This document shows, in pieces, positions 1 to 7,386 of a DNA stretch of 45,624 nt. The DNA comes from Chitinophagaceae bacterium (GTDB taxonomy: Bacteria; Bacteroidota; Bacteroidia; Chitinophagales; Chitinophagaceae). Positions within the stretch are counted from its first letter, which is position 1, and every line of letters begins with the position of its first letter. Below the pieces are notes generated by a model that saw only the letters and a program-made list of their open reading frames with translations, had not been told where the DNA came from and ran no database searches. A program made the translations under genes and the position numbers. Location of the stretch: assembly GCA_020848815.1 (NCBI GenBank), contig JADLHL010000280.1:1-45624 (forward strand). Direction: 5' to 3'.

Positions 1-323
1 GCCAGCCATTCATCGGTGAGGTAGAGCATGTCAAGCAGGTCTGTAGCCCAGCTTTCGTTGCGCAGCCGGTTGAGCATACGCCAGCTTACTACCTGCACGG
101 CAGGCACTTCGCTCCACATGCTGGTGCTCAGGCATTGCCAGTGTTGGTGGTCCAGTTCAGCTTTTTGTTCTATTTGCTGTAGGCAGGTATCGCAAATCAT
201 CATTACAGTATCGGCCGAAGGAATGTCTTGCGGCGGCACTTCGTACAATTTCAGCGGGCTGCTGGCGGCACACATCTCACATTTACCATCACTGCGCTGC
301 TGCGCTACTGCATCGGGCTTCAT
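1..323 (-). CDS. PhnA-like zinc-ribbon protein (partial, C-terminus off window)
   Basis: The reverse strand is open from an ATG at 323 to the left edge, giving 107 residues of a protein that continues outside the window. An in-frame TAA lies three codons upstream of this ATG, so the start is firm. Two CxxC pairs (Cys15/Cys18 and Cys44/Cys47) form a treble-clef zinc ribbon. They are followed by HWQCLSTSMWSEVPAVQVV and a DLLDMLYL segment, which I recognise as hallmarks of PhnA-domain proteins in Bacteroidota. Despite the historical name (alkylphosphonate uptake), no phosphonate chemistry has been shown for this family, and no phn genes lie nearby. The zinc site and family are well supported; the physiological role is not known. 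Confidence 0.85.
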   Translation of the reverse strand, partial: MKPDAVAQQRSDGKCEMCAASSPLKLYEVPPQDIPSADTVMMICDTCLQQIEQKAELDHQHWQCLSTSMWSEVPAVQVVSWRMLNRLRNESWATDLLDMLYLTDEWL

Positions 324-405
324 AACTGTTGGTTATTTTATGGCCGCGAATGTAAAGGTTTTGCAAGTGGTGCCCTGTAAGAAAAAATGAGAGGACTGTA
401 ACGAC

Positions 406-726
406 TCAGAGTTGCATTTTTTGAATGTAGTATTCCAGGTCGTTGCAAAAAGAGTTGTTTCCTTCATTTACCGCAAACAATGATTCGGTGGCGGCTGTAC
501 AGCAATTGCCCGACACAATGTTTTTCATGAGCGGCGGATTGGATGCCGCTATGACGCGGTTGATAGAATGATGGCGTAAGTATTGTCCTAACATTACGCC
601 TTTATTCCGGTCGGCAAATGGAAGCATGCTTTTAAAAATTACCGAAAGTTCTTCCAATACTACTGGGTGTTCAAAGGGGTTGAATAGGTTCGGGCTGTGT
701 CGGGAGAGTTGAAAACTGTGTGTCAT
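406..726 (-). CDS. Hypothetical protein, 106 residues
   Basis: A complete 106-residue reading frame lies on the same strand as the PhnA-like gene, about 80 bases upstream of it. I do not recognise the family. The protein is soluble-looking, with no signal peptide or membrane segment. It has a mixed helical composition, an adjacent Cys pair in GNCCTAATES and an acidic/aromatic C-terminus (NDLEYYIQKMQL). No competing long frame lies opposite it, and the amino-acid composition is protein-like, so I think it is real. It could be monocistronic or co-transcribed with the downstream PhnA-like gene. Confidence 0.55.
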   Translation of the reverse strand: MTHSFQLSRHSPNLFNPFEHPVVLEELSVIFKSMLPFADRNKGVMLGQYLRHHSINRVIAASNPPLMKNIVSGNCCTAATESLFAVNEGNNSFCNDLEYYIQKMQL

Positions 727-1030
727 GCTGTGTTTTATTTAAAAAGTACACCCATGCATGCCGTTTGTAAGCCTTATGAAATACGCAATAGTTGCTGATT
801 GCGTATGCTTATTTATTGCTTTTCCAGTGCAAGGGTATAGCTGCAAGTTACACCACTATTACAGGGAATTTTATACCACGAAATTTGTTTACACCATACG
901 TGTATTGAAACATCAGTAAAACGATGCAATACAGGCAGGACAAAGGTTTGACTCCCAATGTTGTTGTTTTTTTACTGAAAGAACTTTGCAAGTTTCACAC
1001 CTGTGAATGATAGCACAGATAATATTCTTT
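727..1030. other. Gene-free intergenic stretch with one short inverted repeat
   Basis: About 300 bases with no credible reading frame. It is AT-rich and carries a perfect 9-base inverted repeat, atacgcaat at 781-789 and attgcgtat at 798-806, with an 8-base loop. No T-run follows on either side, so it is not an obvious terminator. It sits about 55-80 bases upstream of the 106-residue gene, where an operator or 5' UTR hairpin would be possible. Nothing else is recognisable. Confidence 0.5.
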
Positions 1031-1069
1031 TGCAACAAAAAAGGCACTTGCAGATAACTGCAAATGCCT
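1031..1069 (-). terminator. Rho-independent terminator of the outer-membrane protein gene
   Basis: Arms aggcacttgcag (1042-1053) and ctgcaaatgcct (1058-1069) pair over 12 positions with one mismatch around an ataa loop. On the minus strand the hairpin is followed directly by a run of T. It begins about 20 bases after the stop of the beta-barrel gene, as expected for the end of the two-gene unit. Confidence 0.85.
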
Positions 1070-1090
1070 GGGTATAGGGGTAAAGGGAAA

Positions 1091-1744
1091 TTATTTTATG
1101 CGATAGCCGATGCCCATTTGCAAGCTATTGAGGCGGAGGTAGCCGCTGCCGTTTTTAATGGTATTTACAGCGCCCCATTCTTTGGCTATGAATACCTCGA
1201 ATTTTTGGTAAAAGGTAAATTTCATCATCAACCTCGGACCCATGTTCAACCGTTTGGCATTGCTGAATTTGGCCGATTGACTGTTGCCGTCTTCATCGGT
1301 TATTTTGCCACTCAGTGCATACTGGCCAAACAGGCCGGCGCCAATACCAAACATAAAGTCGGTTTCTTTCATATTGTCACGCACTGCAAAATCACTGAGG
1401 TCAATGGGGATATTGTAGAGCAGTGTAACGGGGATGGAAATGTTTTGAATTTTAGTGTACTGACTAAACAAGCCGCCGTTGCGGCTGGCATCAAATGTGT
1501 ACCCGGTGGTTACTTTTTGCAAGCCGGTTTCTACTTCCAGTTTTTTTATCAGGGGCAGGTTGACGTGTACACCGTAGGTGAGGTTTGCGCCACCGTCTGT
1601 AATGGGCAAATTGTACATGTTGCTGTAATCCGTTTTTGCACCGGTAAAATTGACACCAGCATAAATGCCATAACCGATTTTTTGTGCCTGTGCTGTGCCT
1701 GCCAGCAGCAGCATGGCTGCGGCAATGATTGTTCCTTTCTTCAT
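1091..1744 (-). CDS. Outer-membrane beta-barrel (PorT/OmpA-type porin family) protein
   Basis: A 217-residue protein with a clean signal peptide (MKKGTIIAAAMLLLAGTAQA, predicted cleavage before Gln21). It continues as alternating polar/hydrophobic strands rich in Gly and aromatics (GYGIYAGVNFTGAK; GIGAGLFGQYAL; GIGYRIK at the end). This pattern and length match the small 8-stranded outer-membrane beta-barrel family widespread in Bacteroidota. The C-terminus does not end in the proteobacterial Phe but is strand-like. It lies 70 bases downstream of the glycerophosphodiesterase gene on the same strand and ends at a terminator, suggesting a two-gene unit. Substrate or structural role cannot be inferred. 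Confidence 0.85.
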   Translation of the reverse strand: MKKGTIIAAAMLLLAGTAQAQKIGYGIYAGVNFTGAKTDYSNMYNLPITDGGANLTYGVHVNLPLIKKLEVETGLQKVTTGYTFDASRNGGLFSQYTKIQNISIPVTLLYNIPIDLSDFAVRDNMKETDFMFGIGAGLFGQYALSGKITDEDGNSQSAKFSNAKRLNMGPRLMMKFTFYQKFEVFIAKEWGAVNTIKNGSGYLRLNSLQMGIGYRIK

Positions 1745-1814
1745 GGGTATTGTTTACCCTACAAATGAAAGCTGGCAACTGCTACGGCCGCATACCGTGT
1801 AGCGGGTATTTTGG

Positions 1815-2672
1815 TTATTGCTGCAGGGCTTTCCATGCCTCCAGTGGCCGGTCGGTGCTCATCATGTCGGCACCGGCTTTGTACCATGTTTGGTAGAGGG
1901 TGTCGCTTTTGGCAGCCGCCATTTTGTCGAGGTTGCCCAAGGTGCCGAGTATACAGCGGATGCCTTTGCTGTGCAGTGTTTGCAGCCATACACTGTTGGG
2001 CTCTCGGGTTCCCACAAAAGCAATCATGCGGTTGTCGGGTATGCCCAATGCTTTGTGGCGGTTGTACTCATCTTCGTTGCGGATGGTTACGGATATCATC
2101 ACGTCTTTATCCAGCTGGTGCACTTTGGCAGCATCCTGCGCATTGTAGGTAATGATGGCCGCATAGCGATGGGCTTTGTATTGCTGCACCAGTGCCACTA
2201 CTTTTTCAAACGGTACGCTGCGTTTTACATCGAGGGTGTAAGTCACTTTGTTTCGGCCCCATGCCAGCACTTGTTCCAATGTTGGAATGCGAAAGTTGGT
2301 GAGGTTGCCCATGTTGTCTTTCAGCAGCAGGGTTTGGCTGTAGGCAAACAGGGAGTCGCTGATTTTGCCACTGCCAGTGGTGGTGCGGTTGTAGCTGTCG
2401 TCGTGCATCATCAGCAGTACACTGTCTTTGCTCATGCTGATGTCGCATTCAATGGTCACGGGCATTTGTGCTGCCAGCCAGGCAAATGATTCGATGCAGT
2501 TTTCGGGGTAGCCTTTGTAATCGCCGCCACCGCGGTGGGCACTAATGGCCGCCGCTTTGCCGGGTTGGTACTGAAAAAAATCAGCCGGGGTGTTGCTGCT
2601 GTTGCGGGTGCTGCTACAACCCATTACTACCAATGCCAAACCAAGTACCACATGCAAACGACGACGCATCAT
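1815..2672 (-). CDS. Glycerophosphodiester phosphodiesterase family lipoprotein
   Basis: A 285-residue protein with a lipoprotein-type signal: an N-terminal Arg cluster, a hydrophobic core and VMGC with Cys19 as the likely lipidated residue. The GDPD catalytic pattern is intact. His46-Arg47 sit in AHRGGG, followed by PEN (56-58), then Glu75 and Asp77 in ECD, and His90 in MMHDDSYNRTT. These are the general acid/base histidines and metal ligands of the PI-PLC-like TIM-barrel family. Enzymes of this family split glycerophosphodiesters into glycerol-3-phosphate and an alcohol. Membrane anchoring outside the cytoplasm suggests phospholipid-derived substrates, but the exact substrate is inference. 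It probably shares a transcript with the beta-barrel gene downstream. Confidence 0.9.
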   Translation of the reverse strand: MMRRRLHVVLGLALVVMGCSSTRNSSNTPADFFQYQPGKAAAISAHRGGGDYKGYPENCIESFAWLAAQMPVTIECDISMSKDSVLLMMHDDSYNRTTTGSGKISDSLFAYSQTLLLKDNMGNLTNFRIPTLEQVLAWGRNKVTYTLDVKRSVPFEKVVALVQQYKAHRYAAIITYNAQDAAKVHQLDKDVMISVTIRNEDEYNRHKALGIPDNRMIAFVGTREPNSVWLQTLHSKGIRCILGTLGNLDKMAAAKSDTLYQTWYKAGADMMSTDRPLEAWKALQQ

Positions 2673-2709
2673 ACAATCGAATTTTTTAAGGATGGCGAAG
2701 ATAGGAGCA

Positions 2710-2737
2710 GATGTGGGATGTCTGATGTGGGATGTCT
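2710..2737. repeat. Tandem direct repeat, 14 bases x 2
   Basis: gatgtgggatgtct is repeated exactly head-to-tail and followed by a partial third unit (gatgttgg). It is low-complexity spacer sequence without an obvious function. Confidence 0.7.
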
Positions 2738-2759
2738 GATGTTGGCAGCCTTTCCTAAA

Positions 2760-2902
2760 GCAGGCCTCCCGGCCTGTGACAAAAGGGTACTACTTAGATC
2801 GATCAATCAATGCCCTGAAAATCTGTGCATCTGCGGCTATTTCATTTAGCCTTGTTGGTTTTGCCGCATTAGTAACGCACGGTCACAGGCCGGGAGGCCT
2901 GC
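2760..2902. repeat. Perfect 21-base inverted repeat pair enclosing about 100 bases
   Basis: The left arm at 2760-2780 (gcaggcctcccggcctgtga plus c) is exactly the reverse complement of the right arm at 2882-2902. Each arm is itself an imperfect palindrome around aggcct/aggcc. The enclosed segment includes aatctgtgcatctgcggct (2819-2838 region), a relative of the inverted repeat at 9656-9707. The layout resembles REP/BIME-type or MITE-like intergenic elements; no transposase is nearby. Confidence 0.75.
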
Positions 2903-3181
2903 GACAGCAGCACTATCTGTGAAAATCCTTACTCATCCGTTTTATCAGCCTCCTGTAATCCGCGTCCCATTATGCGTATATTGATGGATGAATTCAATAT
3001 GGTATGGTATTATGCCACCCATCCACATGATTGTTGTCATGCAGGCACCAGTAAGATTTTACCAACTTTAAGATCGCAAAAAAAGTGTTCACCATTACCA
3101 TTGCAACGATTGCCATGATTTGCCGGAAAACAGCCTGCTACACCGCAAGCAGTTGCTTCATTTATTCAAATCACCCAGCTT

Positions 3182-3673
3182 ATGTCTGATCAACAAAAAG
3201 CCTTTCAGGTAAAGGCCAACGGATTTGTATTTACGCTTAACGAAAGCGACATGGCGCAAGCCGATATTGTGGCAGAAGCCGACCATGTGTATCACCTTAT
3301 TTACCAGCACCAGTCGGTCAATGGGAAAGTACTCGATACTTCGCCCGACCACAAAACCATGCAGGTAGAGGTGCATGGCAATACGTATGAGGTTAGCATT
3401 AAAGACAGCCTGGATATCATGCTCGACAGCATGGGGTACAGCGCTGCTGGCAGCAAGCACATCAAAGAAGTAAAAGCACCCATGCCAGGCCTGGTGCTAA
3501 GTGTGTCGGTAGAAGCTGGCCAGCAAGTGCAGGAAGGCGACCGCCTGCTGATACTGGAAGCCATGAAAATGGAAAACAGCATCATGATACATGCAGCAGC
3601 TACTATCAAATCGGTATTAGTAAAAGCCGGACAAGCCGTAGACAAAGGTCAGGTGCTCGTAGTGCTCGAATAA
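3182..3673 (+). CDS. Acyl-CoA carboxylase biotin carboxyl carrier subunit
   Basis: A 163-residue protein whose C-terminal half is a classical biotinyl domain. APMPGLVLSV begins at residue 99, and the biotinylation motif EAMKMEN places the biotin on Lys129. The N-terminal half (about 1-90) is the beta-rich extension found on carrier subunits of propionyl/acetyl-CoA carboxylases of Bacteroidota. The carrier moves carboxybiotin between the biotin carboxylase and carboxyltransferase active sites, both encoded immediately downstream. It is the first gene of a three-gene plus-strand operon, 31 bases ahead of the biotin carboxylase. Because the partner transferase is PccB-like, I infer propionyl-CoA carboxylase rather than fatty-acid ACC. 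Confidence 0.92.
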   Translation: MSDQQKAFQVKANGFVFTLNESDMAQADIVAEADHVYHLIYQHQSVNGKVLDTSPDHKTMQVEVHGNTYEVSIKDSLDIMLDSMGYSAAGSKHIKEVKAPMPGLVLSVSVEAGQQVQEGDRLLILEAMKMENSIMIHAAATIKSVLVKAGQAVDKGQVLVVLE

Positions 3674-3704
3674 CGTTTCTTTCATTTACGCAAAAACAAT
3701 CTTC

Positions 3705-5180
3705 ATGCGAAAAATACTGGTAGCCAACCGTGGCGAAATTGCCCTGCGCATTATGCGTACCATACGTAAAATGGGTATCAAAGCTGTAGCCGTGTACTCC
3801 GAAGCCGACCGCAATAGTCCGCATGTACGCTATGCCGACGAAGCCGTTTGTATAGGCCCTGCACCCAGCAATCAATCGTACCTCAACGGCGATAAAATTA
3901 TTGCCATTTGTAAAGAACTCGGTGTAGATGGCATTCACCCCGGCTATGGTTTTTTAAGTGAGAATGCCGACTTCGCCCAAAAGGTAACGGAGGCAGGTAT
4001 TGAGTTCATTGGCCCTACACCCGAAGCCATGCGCATTATGGGTAGCAAGCTGGCCGCCAAAGAAAGTGTGAAGCAATACAACATACCCATGGTGCCCGGC
4101 ATAGACAAAGCCATTGAAGATGTGAACCTCGCCATAGATGTAGCCGCAAAGATTGGCTATCCTATTCTCATCAAAGCATCGGCCGGTGGTGGTGGCAAGG
4201 GCATGCGCATTGTAGAACGCCCCGAAGACATGCAGGAGCAAATGGAACGGGCCATCAGCGAAGCCACGTCTTCCTTTGGCGATGGCTCAGTGTTTATTGA
4301 AAAATATGTGAGCTCACCCCGCCACATAGAAGTGCAGGTGGTGGCCGATAAATACGGCAATGTGATTCACGGACTCGAACGGGAGTGCAGCATACAACGA
4401 CGCCACCAAAAAGTGGTGGAAGAAACACCAAGTGCTATTGTAACCCCAGAGATGCGGGAAAAAATAGGACAGGCTGCCGTGATGGTAGCCAAGAGCTGCA
4501 ATTATGTAAGCACCGGCACCGTAGAGTTTTTGGTAGATGACCAACGCAATTTTTATTTTCTGGAAATGAACACCCGCCTGCAGGTAGAGCACCCGGTGAG
4601 TGAAATGATTATTGGGCTCGATTTGGTAGAACAACAAATCCGCATTGCCCGGGGCGAAGTGTTGGGCATTACCCAAGCTGATATCAAAGCCAACGGACAT
4701 GCCATAGAACTGCGGGTGTATGCCGAAGATCCGCTCAATAATTTTATGCCTTCCATTGGTACGCTTACCCGCTACGAAAAGCCCGTGGGCGAAGGCATAC
4801 GGGTAGATGACGGCTACGAAGAAGGCATGAGCATTCCCATTTACTACGACCCCATGATAGCCAAGCTGGTAGTGCATGGCAAAACCCGGACTGAAGCCAT
4901 CACCAAAATGCTGGATGCCATTAAACAATACAAAATAGAAGGGGTGAGCACCACGCTGCCATTCGGCACATTTGTGTTTGAGCATGATGCGTTTTTCTCT
5001 GGCAACTTCGATACGCATTTTGTAAAAAACTACTACACACCCGACCTGCTGAAAGAGCGGCAGGAAGCCGATGCCAAGCTGGCGGCCATTATTGCCCTGC
5101 ATCATTATCTACAACAGCAGCAGGTACTGCAACCGGTAAACAACAAAACCACCAGCTGGAAACGCCGACTGGCACATTGA
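3705..5180 (+). CDS. accC: Biotin carboxylase subunit of acyl-CoA (propionyl-CoA) carboxylase
   Basis: A 491-residue ATP-grasp enzyme that carboxylates biotin using ATP and bicarbonate. The N-terminal domain begins [15 protein letters not shown]. The glycine-rich ATP loop GGGGKGM is at 161-167. The catalytic [12 protein letters not shown] segment is at 287-298, containing the Glu and Arg needed for metal binding and bicarbonate activation. It is about 40 residues longer than E. coli AccC, with the extra at the C-terminus (after about 450), as seen in PCC-type alpha subunits whose carrier domain is encoded separately. Start and stop are spaced 31 and 28 bases from its operon neighbours. The symbol accC is by homology; in this operon its role is probably in propionyl-CoA carboxylation. 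Confidence 0.93.
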   Translation: MRKILVANRGEIALRIMRTIRKMGIKAVAVYSEADRNSPHVRYADEAVCIGPAPSNQSYLNGDKIIAICKELGVDGIHPGYGFLSENADFAQKVTEAGIEFIGPTPEAMRIMGSKLAAKESVKQYNIPMVPGIDKAIEDVNLAIDVAAKIGYPILIKASAGGGGKGMRIVERPEDMQEQMERAISEATSSFGDGSVFIEKYVSSPRHIEVQVVADKYGNVIHGLERECSIQRRHQKVVEETPSAIVTPEMREKIGQAAVMVAKSCNYVSTGTVEFLVDDQRNFYFLEMNTRLQVEHPVSEMIIGLDLVEQQIRIARGEVLGITQADIKANGHAIELRVYAEDPLNNFMPSIGTLTRYEKPVGEGIRVDDGYEEGMSIPIYYDPMIAKLVVHGKTRTEAITKMLDAIKQYKIEGVSTTLPFGTFVFEHDAFFSGNFDTHFVKNYYTPDLLKERQEADAKLAAIIALHHYLQQQQVLQPVNNKTTSWKRRLAH

Positions 5181-5208
5181 TTTATTTTCCTGCATAAATA
5201 CAACATAC

Positions 5209-6750
5209 ATGAAATCGAAAGCAGACATACTGAGAGATAAAATAGCCCAAGGCAAACTGGGTGGTGGCGAGGCACGCATTGCTACCCAACACAAAAAAGG
5301 AAAGCTCACCGCCAGAGAAAGAATCAGCCTGCTGATGGACCCTGGTAGCTTTGAAGAAATAGGTGCATTGGTAACACACCGTACCAAAGAGTTTGGCATG
5401 GAAGACCAACAGTTTTACGGCGATGGCGTAGTAACGGGATACGGTACTGTGCATGGCCGGCTGGTGTATGTATTTGCACAAGACTTTACCGTGTTTGGCG
5501 GTGCGCTGAGCGAAACCCATGCCGAAAAAATTTGCAAGGTGATGGATGCTGCCATGAAAACCGGTGCCCCCATGATTGGCCTCAATGATAGCGGTGGTGC
5601 CCGTATACAAGAAGGTGTTCGTTCGCTGGGTGGCTATGCCGATATTTTTTACCGCAATGTGCAGAGCAGTGGGGTGATACCACAAATCAGCGCCATTATG
5701 GGGCCATGCGCCGGTGGTGCCGTGTACTCACCCGCCATGACGGATTTTACCATCATGGTAGAAAACACCAGCTACATGTTTGTAACCGGTCCCAATGTGG
5801 TGAAGACTGTAACCAACGAAGAAGTGAGTGCCGAAGAGTTGGGCGGTGCTTCTACGCACAGCACCAAATCGGGTGTAACGCACCTCACCGCTATGAACGA
5901 TCAGGATTGCATCAATCAGGTGAAACGCCTGCTGCAATACATGCCGCAAAACTGTGAAGATGTAGCGCCGAAATATCCGTACGAGTTGGGCAATGAACTG
6001 CGGGAAGAACTGGAAACCGTGGTGCCCGAGAGTGCCAACCAACCGTACGACATGCGGCAGGTGATAGCCGGCATTTGCGATACCGACAGCTTTTTTGAAG
6101 TGCACAAAGATTACGCCGACAACCTTGTGGTGGGCTTTGCATTGCTGGCCGGCCGCAGCATTGGCATTGTGGCCAATCAGCCCATGAGTTTGGCCGGTGT
6201 GCTCGATATAGAAAGCTCCAGAAAAGGTGCCCGCTTTACTCGTTTTTGCGATTGTTTCAACATACCTTTATTGGTGTTGGTAGATGTGCCGGGCTTCTTG
6301 CCGGGAACCGATCAGGAGTGGCACGGCATTATTACCAACGGGGCCAAATTGCTGTATGCACTCAGCGAAGCAACCGTGCCGAGATGTACCGTAATTACCC
6401 GCAAAGCCTATGGTGGCGCCTACGACGTGATGAACAGCAAACACATAGGTGCCGACATGAACTATGCGTGGCCCACTGCCGAAATAGCCGTGATGGGAGC
6501 CAAGGGCGCCAGTGAAATCATTTTCAAAAAAGAGATTTCGGAAGCCGAAGACCCCGCACAAAAATTGTTGGAGAAAGAAGCAGAATATGCGGCCTTGTTT
6601 GCCAACCCTTACCAGGCGGCAGAAAGAGGCTTTATAGATGAAGTGATAGAACCGAAAGAAACACGCCGCAAGTTGATCAAAGCATTTGCCATGCTGGAAA
6701 ATAAAGTAGTGAAGCGCCCCCGTAAAAAACACGGGAACATTCCCCTCTAA
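5209..6750 (+). CDS. pccB: Carboxyltransferase (beta) subunit, propionyl-CoA carboxylase type
   Basis: A 513-residue crotonase-fold carboxyltransferase, the usual length for PccB/AccD5-type subunits, with both domains. The N-domain contains [12 protein letters not shown] (125-136) and the oxyanion-forming [12 protein letters not shown] (165-176). The C-domain contains [10 protein letters not shown] (361-370), [10 protein letters not shown] (399-408) and [12 protein letters not shown]. It transfers the carboxyl group from carboxybiotin to an acyl-CoA. From memory of the Streptomyces enzymes, an Asp in AYDVM favours propionyl-CoA over acetyl-CoA; here it is Asp406. This gives D-methylmalonyl-CoA, typical of propionate/odd-chain/branched amino-acid catabolism. 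It is the last gene of the operon, followed by a strong terminator. Methylmalonyl-CoA decarboxylase is the main alternative but would need membrane subunits that are absent here. Confidence 0.9.
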   Translation: MKSKADILRDKIAQGKLGGGEARIATQHKKGKLTARERISLLMDPGSFEEIGALVTHRTKEFGMEDQQFYGDGVVTGYGTVHGRLVYVFAQDFTVFGGALSETHAEKICKVMDAAMKTGAPMIGLNDSGGARIQEGVRSLGGYADIFYRNVQSSGVIPQISAIMGPCAGGAVYSPAMTDFTIMVENTSYMFVTGPNVVKTVTNEEVSAEELGGASTHSTKSGVTHLTAMNDQDCINQVKRLLQYMPQNCEDVAPKYPYELGNELREELETVVPESANQPYDMRQVIAGICDTDSFFEVHKDYADNLVVGFALLAGRSIGIVANQPMSLAGVLDIESSRKGARFTRFCDCFNIPLLVLVDVPGFLPGTDQEWHGIITNGAKLLYALSEATVPRCTVITRKAYGGAYDVMNSKHIGADMNYAWPTAEIAVMGAKGASEIIFKKEISEAEDPAQKLLEKEAEYAALFANPYQAAERGFIDEVIEPKETRRKLIKAFAMLENKVVKRPRKKHGNIPL

Positions 6751-6785
6751 AACACCGCTTGCTACAATGCACTCCCTTTGGCACT

Positions 6786-6824
6786 GCCGCCGGAATCCTC
6801 ATCGATTGCCGGCGGCTTTTTTTT
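6786..6824 (+). terminator. Rho-independent terminator of the acyl-CoA carboxylase operon
   Basis: gccgccgg (6786-6793) pairs perfectly with ccggcggc (6809-6816), followed by eight T residues (6817-6824). It lies 35 bases after the carboxyltransferase stop codon. Confidence 0.95.
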
Positions 6825-6878
6825 GAATGAGGAGTTATGAATGTGGAATGATGAATATGGAATGAGGAGTGATGAATG
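6825..6878. repeat. Low-complexity gatgaatg/aatgaggag tract
   Basis: Degenerate tandem units of the form (t/g)gaatgatgaat and aatgaggagt(t/g)atgaat repeat over about 55 bases directly behind the operon terminator. No function is evident. Confidence 0.6.
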
Positions 6879-6891
6879 CAACCGTTTGCCA

Positions 6892-6917
6892 GCAACGTCT
6901 CCCACAGGGGACGTTGC
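6892..6917 (-). repeat. Palindromic repeat family P, copy 1
   Basis: 26-base near-palindrome with arms gcaacgtctcc and ggggacgttgc. In the reverse orientation it is followed by tggcaaa, matching the tail (t-x-ggaaaa) of the plus-strand copies. It is one of six copies in the window (6892, 6942, 7071, 9575, 9615, 9716). Confidence 0.85.
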
Positions 6918-6941
6918 GAATCGAAATGTACTGGTTTGCCA

Positions 6942-6966
6942 GCAACGTCTCCTTTAGGGACGTTGC
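6942..6966 (-). repeat. Palindromic repeat family P, copy 2
   Basis: gcaacgtctcc and agggacgttgc arms around a short tt centre. It has the same orientation as copy 1 and the same flanks (tttgcca before; g-x-atcgaa after), so copies 1 and 2 share about 40 bases beyond the palindrome and look like a local duplication. Confidence 0.85.
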
Positions 6967-7070
6967 GTATCGAAGTTTTTTCAGATAGGTAAAAATTAAC
7001 CTTGGCTTTTAAGCAGTGGTTTGATGATGGCAAAAGAAGGAGGCTTAATCCACGGATAGTTTTATTTGAC

Positions 7071-7096
7071 GCAACGTCCCCTGCGGGAGACGTTGC
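7071..7096 (+). repeat. Palindromic repeat family P, copy 3
   Basis: gcaacgtcccc tgcg ggagacgttgc, followed by tgggaaaaag. It is identical in the palindrome to the copy at 9716-9741, 2.6 kb away, and oriented opposite to copies 1 and 2. Confidence 0.9.
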
Positions 7097-7129
7097 TGGG
7101 AAAAAGAAAAGATTAAGCTTTTGCTTGCC

Positions 7130-7166
7130 GTTGCGGGGCCCGATAGCTATCGGGATCTCCTGCAAC
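7130..7166. repeat. Nested palindrome with core cccgatagctatcggg
   Basis: A perfect 16-base palindrome (7139-7154) is enclosed by weaker outer arms gttgcgggg and cctgcaac. It can form a long hairpin in either strand. No T-run follows, so it is not a standard terminator. The core resembles palindromes that recur between genes in Bacteroidota, from memory and not checked. Confidence 0.7.
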
Positions 7167-7386
7167 GTTATTTGCTTGCTTAACTGGCGCAAGTGTGCTG
7201 CGTAGCAGGTTGTTTGTGATGGTTCAAACCAGCCCGATTGCATCAGGTGTTGATGGCACGGCTGCTTGTTTTTCACGCTACTATTTGTATGCCTTTTTTT
7301 ATCCGGACAGCATCTGGCAGCATTGGATTCTCACAAGTGCTATGCTTTAGTGGAACAATGGTGACAGAGGAAACCTGAAGGCCATA

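Larger units (their letters stand above)
2673..3181. other. Intergenic region with short direct and inverted repeats
   Basis: About 500 bases between the divergently transcribed phosphodiesterase gene and carboxylase operon. No credible gene is seen. It contains a 14-base direct repeat (gatgtgggatgtct at 2710-2723 and 2724-2737), a 21-base perfect inverted repeat (2760-2780 and 2882-2902) and, inside that pair, a half-copy of another repeat (2819-2838) that recurs near 9.66 kb. Promoters for both flanking units should lie here, but I could not find a convincing TAnnTTTG box. Confidence 0.6.
6825..7386. other. Repeat-rich intergenic region without genes
   Basis: About 560 bases in which I see no credible gene; a long minus-strand open frame here runs through palindromic repeats and is rejected. 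From the left it holds an atgaggag/gatgaatg low-complexity tract (6825-6878), two minus-oriented and one plus-oriented copy of a 26-base palindromic repeat, a cccgatagctatcggg palindrome, and about 200 bases of unrecognised sequence (7170-7386). Confidence 0.6.

Noticed and set aside
1064-1768. 234-residue plus-strand open frame
   Set aside because: It lies antisense to the beta-barrel protein gene, which has a proper signal peptide and terminator. This frame has no recognisable domain and is Cys-rich in an unnatural way.
4314-5105. 263-residue minus-strand open frame
   Set aside because: It is antisense to the biotin carboxylase gene and has no recognisable motif.
6677-7276. 199-residue minus-strand open frame
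   Set aside because: It overlaps the end of the carboxyltransferase gene, the operon terminator and several palindromic repeats. Its translation is repeat-derived (for example the duplicated ATSPAGDVA-like pieces) and not protein-like.
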